Assembly (NCBI GenBank): GCA_002441395.1
Contig: DJVZ01000027.1
Location: forward strand, 91,668 to 97,128
Direction of reading: 5' to 3'
Source of the DNA: Spirochaetaceae bacterium UBA6243
GTDB taxonomy: Bacteria; Spirochaetota; Spirochaetia; Treponematales; Rectinemataceae
Length of the DNA: 5,461 bases
The notes beneath the pieces are model-generated. The model did no database searches. It had not been told where the DNA came from and saw only the letters and a program-made list of their open reading frames with translations. Made by a program: the position numbers and the translations under genes. Positions 1 to 5,461 of this stretch are shown one piece after another. Numbering within the stretch: position 1 is the first letter of the stretch; every line of letters begins with the position of its first letter.

Positions 1-2
1 CG

Positions 3-1802
3 GCGCTGTCCCAGGCCGACACGAAATTCCTCCGGGAGATTTCACGCCGCACCTGGCGCTACTTTGATGATTTTGTCGACGCCGGCACGTCCTGGCTGCC
101 TCCGGACAACTATCAGGTTTCGCCGCGGAACGAACTCGCGTTGCGGACGAGCCCCACAAACATTGGCCTCTGGATGTTGAGCGCACTGTCGGCGCACGAT
201 TTCGGATATCTGACGGTTGACCAGGTCGTCCAGCGACTGACGGGCACTGTGGAGACACTCGGCTCTCTGGAGCGTTTCAAAGGTCACTTGTTTAACTGGT
301 ACGATGTGCGAACCCGGACTCCTCTTGAACCGCGCTATGTCTCCACCGTCGACAGCGGCAATCTGCTGGGATCCCTTTGGACTTTGGATCAAGGGCTCAA
401 TGAACTTTTCGGGCAGCCACTGCTCGATGAAAGGGTATTCTCCGGTCTGCAGGATACCGGGAGAATCCTCTGGAACATCATGCGGCAAGGCCGCACTCCA
501 GGCGGTCATGCGGCGGGCGACCGTGTGCAGGCGCTTTCCGGCCTCATGAAGGAATGGGAAACTCCACCACTTCGATTCGTCGATATGCTAGGGCTGCTGA
601 GGCAGGAATTGGGGAAAATTGAGGCTTCCGGCAAAGCTGTCCGACCGTCGACCGACGAAGGGGTGGAAGAAGCCTATTGGGCAACTCAAATTGAAAAACA
701 ACTTTCAGCGTGGCTGAACATCGTCGACCGTTATCTTGCGTGGATGGAAATCCTCGCCGAGAAATCGGAAGAAGAGGTCGCCGCGCTGGGACCAAAGGCG
801 GCAGAGGCGGTGCGAAGGGACCTTTCCCGCGTACCCTCCCTGGCCGATCTGGCGAAGGGGCGCGTGGACTGCATCGAGGTCCTTAAGGAAGTGCGCGGCG
901 CGGCACCTCAGCCGACCGGCCCGACGTGCGCGTGGCTGGATCGCCTTGCGGAGGCATTCTCGAAATCGCGCTGGCTCGCCGGTGAGATGTTGGGACAGGG
1001 TGAGCGGCTCATTCGGGACTGTTCCGCACTTTCGGAGCAAATGGACATGCGGTTTCTCTATGATCCCGAGCGGCGCTTGTTCGCGATCGGCTACGACGTC
1101 TCCGAAGGCCGCAGGGATGACTCATTCTACGATCTTCTCGCGAGCGAATCGCGGCTTGGCAGCTTCGTTGCGATCGCCCGTGGAGACGTTCCCTTCGAAC
1201 ATTGGTTCGCCTTGAGTCGCCCGTACGCGAAGCTCGGCCGCCGACGTGTCCTCTTGAGTTGGACGGGCACAATGTTTGAATATCTTATGCCCTTGCTCTT
1301 CCAAAAATCGCTTATGAACACGCTTCTGGAAGATGCCACGCGCGGGGCGCTCGCGGCGCAGATGGACTACGGACGCCAGAATCAAGTGCCGTGGGGTATC
1401 TCGGAATCGGCTTTCGCGGACATGGATATCAACAGGGTCTACCAGTACAGGGCATTCGGCGTACCAGGGCTCAGGCTCAAGCGTGAACCGGAGGAGAAAA
1501 TCGTCATTGCTCCTTATGCGACCCTCCTGGCACTCGGAATTGCGCCACGTGAGAGCGTCCGGAACTTGAGAGACCTGGTGGACCTCGGATTGCTCGATGT
1601 CGACGGTTTTTATGAGTCGATCGATTTCAGTCGGCAACCCGGCCAAAACGGTGAACGCGGTGTTGTCGTCCAGACGTACATGGCGCACCACCAGGGGATG
1701 AGCTTCCTTTCTTTGACGAACTTCCTCTTTGAAGGGAGTATCCGCCGGAGCTTCCGTGCCGACGCGCGCGTCCGTTCCGTCGAAGCCCTCCTTCAGGAAC
1801 GC
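3..1802 (+). other. Domain: GH189-type cyclisation (glycoamylase-like) module, residues ~1-600
   Basis: In characterised cyclic glucan synthases this middle domain is an anomer-retaining transglycosylase that closes the linear beta-1,2-glucan into a ring. The N-terminal blocks are RRTWRYFDDF (15-24), WLPPDNYQ (31-38) and RTSPTNIGLWML (48-59), followed by VDSGNLLG (116-123). Residues ~180-330 are helix-rich and poorly conserved in my reading. Conserved blocks resume with FLYDPERRLFAIGYD (351-365), YDLLASESRLGSF (376-388), SWTGTMFEYLMP (419-430), VPWGISESAF (462-471), YQYRAFGVPGLRLKR (480-494), IAPYATLLAL (502-511), GFYESIDF (535-542) and YMAHHQGM (559-566). The last several match what Pfam calls the Glycoamylase domain. 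Candidate catalytic glutamates are E382 and E468, with E538 as another conserved acid. The length of about 600 residues fits the roughly 590-residue construct used for the isolated family domain. The domain may begin slightly upstream of the window. Confidence 0.88.
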
Positions 1803-4800
1803 ATTCCGAACCTGCCGGCTTCCCACTATATTCCCACACGCGAGGGCGAGCGATCCGTACAGAGCGTCGTCGAAGCGACCCCTTCGATCAGTAAGTTCGA
1901 CACGGCATATACCCGGACGCCCAAGACACAGCTCCTCAGCAACGGCCGCTACAGCGTGATGGTCACCAATGCAGGCGGCGGATACAGCCAATGGGGTACG
2001 CAGGAGATAACGCGCTGGAGATCGGATCCGACCCGGGACTCATGGGGGACCTTTTTCTACATTCACGAACTCGACTCCGATAGACTATGGTCTCCCACCT
2101 ATTGGCCTGTTGGAAGGAAAGGGGAAGACTGTTCCGCCAGCTTCGCGCTTGATCGAGCCATCTTCCAACGTTTCTTCAATGGGATTCATGCCCGGATGGA
2201 AATCGTCGTGTCGCCCGAAGACGACGTTGAGATCCGCCGTGTGACGCTGACGAATCGCTCTCTGCGCACCCGCCATCTGGATTGTTCCAGCTACATCGAG
2301 CTCTCGATGGCCCCACACGCCGCCGACAGGCAGCACCCGGCCTTCAACAAGCTGTTCATCCAGACGGAAGCCCTGCCGCTGCAGCACGCGCTTCTGGCAT
2401 TCCGGCGGCCGCGTGAAGGCGACGCTCCTCCCTTGTACGTGGCGCACCGTTTCACTCATGAAGCCGGCGGTGAAGAGGCAATGCGATTCGAGACGGACCG
2501 CACCCGTTTCATAGGCCGGGGCCGATCGCTTGCCAACCCCCGTGGTGGCACCGAAGAGCCTCAGAACAGCGAGGGCTTTGTTTTGGATCCTATTCTCAGC
2601 CTGAGAACCTCGCTTTCTCTGGCGCCGGGACAGCGCGTGACGGTGTCCCTCGTCATTGCCGCGGGGGGGACGAAAGAGCAGGTTCTTGGGCTCATGGGCA
2701 AATACGCCGACCCTCACGCCATCGATCGCGCCATGGATTTCGCGTGGGCCGCCGCGCAGCTTGAACTGCGCGTTCTGCGCATCCAGCCCGACGATGCCCG
2801 CCGTTTCCAGCAGCTGGCCAGCCACCTGTTGTATCCAAACCGGCTACTGCGTTCTCAGGCCGGAAAGATCGAAGAGAATACTCAGGGCCAAGCCGGCCTT
2901 TGGCGGTATGGAATATCCGGCGACCTACCCATAGCCCTGGTCACCATCGGCGAGATTCGGGACGTCGGCCTGGTCGGGCAGATGCTTCAGGCCCACACCT
3001 ATTGGCGCATGCACGGGCTGATGGCGGACCTCGTGATTCTTGCCGAAGAGGCGGGCGGCTACGAGCGGCCGCTGCACGAAAGGCTGGAAGGACTCATTCA
3101 GGCGCATTCGACGAACACCGGCAGGGATAAGCCCGGCGGGGTTTTCCTGCGCAGTGCGGATCAGGTCCCGGAAGCAGATCTGACACTCCTCCTGGCGGCC
3201 GCGAACATCGTGTTTATGTCGGCCCGTGGCACGCTGGCCTGGCAAGTAGGCGTCCCGGGGGAGATGCGCGATCAGCGGGAGAAGCCTGCATGGAAGAACG
3301 CGGTGCAGGACCCTGTTACTCCTCTGCCGTTTTTGGAACTGCCCTACTTCAACGGGCTTGGCGGTTTTACTCCCGATGGACGCGAGTATGCAATTTATCT
3401 TGACGCCGACACAAATACGCCGGCTCCTTGGGTGAACGTGATCGCAAATCCAGGTTTCGGCACCCTCGTGAGCGAGACGGGATCGGGCTTCACCTGGAGC
3501 GGAAACAGCCAGCGGAACCGTCTGACCGCATGGTCAAATGATCCCGTTGTGGACCCGGCGTCCGAGGCGCTCTACCTACGGGACGAAACAACGGGGTTGT
3601 GCTGGACACCGACCGCGTCGCCCATCCGGGAGAAAGCCGCGTACCGTGCGCGCCACGGGGCGGGCTACTCGGTCTTCGAACACAACAGCAATGGAATAGA
3701 CCAGGAGTTGACGGTTTTCGTCCCGATGGACAAGAGCGGTGGCCAGCCGGTCAAGATACAAATACTTCGGCTGAAGAATAGTTCCGCGAGGCGGCGTACG
3801 CTCTCGCTCACCTATTATGTCGAATGGGTGCTTGGCGAGCACAGTGAAACGAGCCGGATGCACGTCGTGACCGCGTGGGACGACGAGATGCAGGCGATAA
3901 CGGCCCGGAATCGTTACCATCCAGACTACGGGGAGAGGATCGCCTTTGCCGCCATAAGCGCGAACGCGGATTCCTACTGTGGCGACCGCACGTCCTTCCT
4001 GGGACGCAACGGTTCCATGAAATCAGCGGCGGCCATGGGGTACTCGGCGCTTTCCAACAGAACGGGAGCGGGGTACGACCCCTGCGCGGCGCTGCGGGTC
4101 AGCTTCGAGCTGGCCCCGGGCGAGAGCACGGAGATCACCTGTATGCTCGGCCAGGTTGAGTCGCGGGAAGCTGCCCTGGCCCTGGTGCTTGCCTACCGAA
4201 AAACCGCGGCGGCGGAGGCTGCGTTAGAAGGAACGAAAGTGTGGTGGGATGACTTATTGGGCGTGGTCGAGATGCATACACCTGAACTCGCGGCGGATTT
4301 TCTTATCAATAGATGGTTGCTGTACCAAGATTTGAGCTGCCGGATATGGGGGAGATCCGCCTTCTATCAGTCCGGGGGCGCGTTCGGCTTCCGCGACCAA
4401 CTGCAGGATGTTATGGCCCTCCTCTACGCATCTCCCGGACTTGCGCGTGATCACATACTCCTCGCGGCGAGCCGGCAGTTCAAGGAAGGCGATGTCCAGC
4501 ACTGGTGGCATCCTCCAGGTGGGGCAGGGATCCGCTCCCGCATATCCGACGACCTCTTGTGGTTACCCTTCGTCGTCGCCCAGTATGTGCGGGTCACTGG
4601 CGATGTCGGCATCCTGAATACGCAAGCCTCCTTTCTGGAAGGGCCGGAGCTCAAGGAATATCAGCGCGAGGCATTCTTTACGCCTACGGTCGCCGCCGAA
4701 AGAGCCAGTCTTTTCGAGCACTGTCGCCGCGCGGTCGCACGCGGCAGTACCGAAGGTCCACACGGGTTGCCTCTCATGGGTACGGGCGACTGGAACGACG

Positions 4801-5461
4801 GGATGAATCTGGTGGGTGCAGACGGCAAGGGAGAGAGCGTTTGGTTGGCTTGGTTCCTGGTGGATGTGCTGCGAGGTATGTCCGAGATGTCCGAGGCTCT
4901 GGGCTTGGCCGATTTGGGCAGGGAATACCTTGAAAAGCGGGACGCGCTCATCGTCCGGATCGAGCGCTCGGCTTGGGATGGAGAATGGTACCTCCGGGCG
5001 ATATTCGACGACGGTACCCCGCTCGGATCCTCAATGAATGCCGAGGGGCGGATCGATTCCCTGCCCCAGTCCTGGGCTTTCCTTAGCGGTGGTGATACGG
5101 AGCGGTCGAGGATGGCTCTTGAGTCCGCGTGGAAAGAGCTTGTCCACGAAGACGAGGGCCTGGTGCTTCTCTTCACGCCACCCTTCGACAAGGCCGTGCC
5201 CTCGCCGGGATACATACAGGCGTACCCTCCGGGAGTGCGCGAAAACGGAGGGCAATACACGCACGCCGCCTTGTGGCTCGCCATGGCGATGGCGCGCAGC
5301 GGGGACGGTACGCGATCGGGCCAGCTTCTGCGTATGCTGAACCCGATAGAGCAGGCGCGAACCCCCGAAGCGGTCCGCCGGTATTCGGTGGAGCCCTACG
5401 CGGTAGCGGCGGATGTGTACCGGCTGGCCGGGCGCACTGGCCAGGGTGGCTGGTCGTGGTA
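3..5461 (+). CDS. ndvB: Cyclic beta-1,2-glucan synthase, internal fragment (GH189-like cyclase plus GH94 modules; both ends outside window)
   Basis: One frame runs without a stop from base 3 to the window end, giving 1819 full codons plus 'ta' of the next. No start or stop is visible, so the fragment is partial at both ends. The family enzyme is a giant inner-membrane protein of about 2,800 residues that makes cyclic beta-1,2-glucan from UDP-glucose. Seen here in order are the middle (alpha/alpha)6 domain (residues 1-600), a supersandwich (640-890), a helical connector (891-1110), a second supersandwich (1114-1405) and the GH94 catalytic barrel (1406 to end). Diagnostic blocks include WLPPDNYQ (31-38), VDSGNLLG (116-123), WGISESAF (464-471), YMAHHQGM (559-566), SGGAFGFRDQLQD (1457-1469), DVQHWWHPP (1497-1505), GTGDWNDGMN (1593-1602) and RENGGQYTHAA (1746-1756). 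I expect about 900-1000 residues upstream (membrane helices, GT84) and fewer than about 100 downstream. The family call is strong. The symbol ndvB is the family name (chvB and cgs are synonyms), and orthology is not proven. Confidence 0.95.
1920..2672 (+). other. Domain: first GH94-type beta-supersandwich, residues ~640-890
   Basis: After a linker (residues ~601-639, beginning with P602 N603 L604 P605), the chain enters a beta-rich stretch of the type found at the N-terminus of GH94 phosphorylases. It starts with LLSNGRYSVMVTNAGGGYS (644-662) and ITRWRSDPTRDSWGTFFYI (669-687). Strand-like segments then continue to VTVSLVIAAGG (881-889 and neighbours). Such domains pack against (alpha/alpha)6 barrels in GH94, GH65 and GH15-like enzymes and shape the active site or bind glucan. 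This copy is followed by a helical connector and not by a catalytic barrel, so its role is probably structural or glucan-guiding; that is inference. The boundaries are approximate, set by where strand-like and helix-like composition changes. A second, related domain lies at residues ~1114-1405. Confidence 0.72.
2673..3341 (+). other. Domain: helical connector between the two supersandwiches, residues ~891-1113
   Basis: This segment looks mainly alpha-helical: long stretches rich in Ala, Leu, Glu, Gln and Arg, such as IDRAMDFAWAAAQLELRVLR, and then RRFQQLASHLLYPN (933-946). The block QAGLWRYGISGDLPIAL (963-979) is a conserved landmark of the family and resembles barrel sequence in GH94-like proteins. 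It is followed by GQMLQAHTYWRMHGLMADLVIL and a predicted helix ending near TLAWQVGVPGEM. No catalytic acid motif like the DWND block at residues 1596-1599 is visible here. I infer a non-catalytic spacer or remnant barrel that links the cyclase half to the phosphorylase half. No independent function can be assigned from sequence. Confidence 0.6.
3342..4217 (+). other. Domain: second GH94 N-terminal beta-supersandwich, residues ~1114-1405
   Basis: This is the supersandwich that belongs to the catalytic GH94 module. Landmarks are YFNGLGGFTPDGREY (1115-1129), TPAPWVNVIANPGFG (1139-1153), SGFTWSGNSQRNRLTAWSND (near 1161-1180), EALYLRDE, YYVEWVLGEHSE (around 1271-1282), and GYDPCAAL (1357-1364) close to its end. 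The stretch around WVNVIANPGFGTLVSETGSG parallels NGRYSVMVTNAGGGYS of the first supersandwich, as expected of related domains. In GH94 enzymes this domain packs on the barrel and contributes to the substrate pocket, often of the neighbouring subunit. Length and order match the family. The helical linker to the barrel starts around SREAALALVLAYRK, roughly residues 1386-1399. Confidence 0.82.
4218..5461 (+). other. Domain: GH94 (phosphorylase-type) catalytic barrel, residues ~1406-1819+, truncated by window end
   Basis: In cyclic glucan synthases the GH94 domain sets glucan chain length by phosphorolysis; other GH94 members are cellobiose, chitobiose or beta-1,2-oligoglucan phosphorylases. Visible blocks: NRWLLYQDLSCRIWGRSAFY (1436-1455), SGGAFGFRDQLQDVM (1457-1471), FKEGDVQHWWHPP (ending at 1505), SDDLLWLPF (from 1515), GLPLMGTGDWNDGMN (1588-1602), WDGEWYLRA (1658-1666), FDDGTPLGS (1668-1676), DSLPQSWA (1685-1692), YPPGVRENGGQYTHAALW (1741-1758) and VEPYAVAADVY. 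The general acid of GH94 is an aspartate in the DWND block, so D1596 or D1599 is the candidate. R1464 and H1754 are plausible phosphate ligands by analogy with GH94 structures. The sequence stops within GWSWY (1816-1820), where the family normally continues with Thr-Gly-Ser. That block and the C-terminal tail are beyond the window. Confidence 0.9.

Noticed and set aside
540..1000. Weakly conserved, helix-rich stretch considered as a possible inserted domain
   Set aside because: The total length of the cyclase module (~600 residues) matches the family's usual size, so this is better explained as a variable helical part of the domain than as an insertion.
736..1215. A 159-codon plus-strand frame starting with ATG
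   Set aside because: It is out of frame with the main gene, and its product is Arg/Trp/Ser-rich without any domain. The main frame across the same bases carries family motifs such as FLYDPERRLFAIGYD.
1122..1991. A 289-codon open frame on the minus strand
   Set aside because: It is antisense to the conserved cyclase blocks (YDLLASES through YMAHHQGM) of the plus-strand gene. Long antisense frames are common opposite GC-rich coding DNA, and its translation shows low-complexity Arg-rich sequence with no recognisable domain.
2085..2825. A 246-codon open frame on the minus strand
   Set aside because: It lies opposite the first supersandwich and the start of the helical connector, whose plus-strand reading is conserved. 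The antisense product has no motif I recognise.
4505..4933. A 142-codon plus-strand frame starting with ATG
   Set aside because: It overlaps the GH94 barrel in another frame. Its Arg/Gly-rich composition and lack of motifs mark it as a shadow.
4661..5284. A 207-codon open frame on the minus strand
   Set aside because: It is directly antisense to the GH94 catalytic motifs GTGDWNDGMN and RENGGQYTHAA. Its Ser/Arg/Pro-rich translation is typical of a shadow frame.

Overview
The whole window lies inside one very large plus-strand gene. Reading from base 3, a single frame stays open for 1819 complete codons to base 5459, with two more bases of the next codon. Neither the start codon nor the stop codon is present. 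Residue n below begins at base 3n, so window residues convert directly to coordinates. The product is the middle and C-terminal part of a cyclic beta-1,2-glucan synthase (NdvB/ChvB/Cgs family). This inference rests on recognising the family's conserved blocks by eye; no search was run.

Layout: (1) residues ~1-600 (bases 3-1802) form the (alpha/alpha)6 'glycoamylase-like' module, the cyclising transglycosylase domain now called GH189. (2) Residues ~640-890 form a first beta-supersandwich of the GH94 N-terminal type. (3) Residues ~891-1110 form a mostly helical connector. (4) Residues ~1114-1405 form a second beta-supersandwich. (5) Residues ~1406 to the window end form the GH94 phosphorylase-type catalytic barrel, cut off inside its last conserved block (GWSWY). 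The membrane segments and GT84 glucosyltransferase domain that normally precede module 1 would lie upstream, outside the window.

In the characterised family, the GT84 domain builds a protein-linked linear beta-1,2-glucan from UDP-glucose, the GH94 domain controls chain length by phosphorolysis, and the middle domain closes the chain into a ring. The rings are exported to the periplasm, where they act in osmotic adaptation and, in Rhizobiales, in host interaction. Both hydrolase-fold modules here keep their signature motifs, with no frameshift or internal stop.

The base composition is GC-rich (roughly 60% by eye), with G/C favoured at third codon positions, as expected of a GC-rich, probably Gram-negative bacterium. 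The family is best known in Alphaproteobacteria but also occurs elsewhere, and the sequence alone does not let me name the lineage. I see no intergenic DNA, promoter, terminator, RNA gene, mobile element or CRISPR array. Open frames on the minus strand and in other frames are shadows of this gene. I did not find a previously undescribed system; this is a recognisable, if large and multi-module, enzyme.
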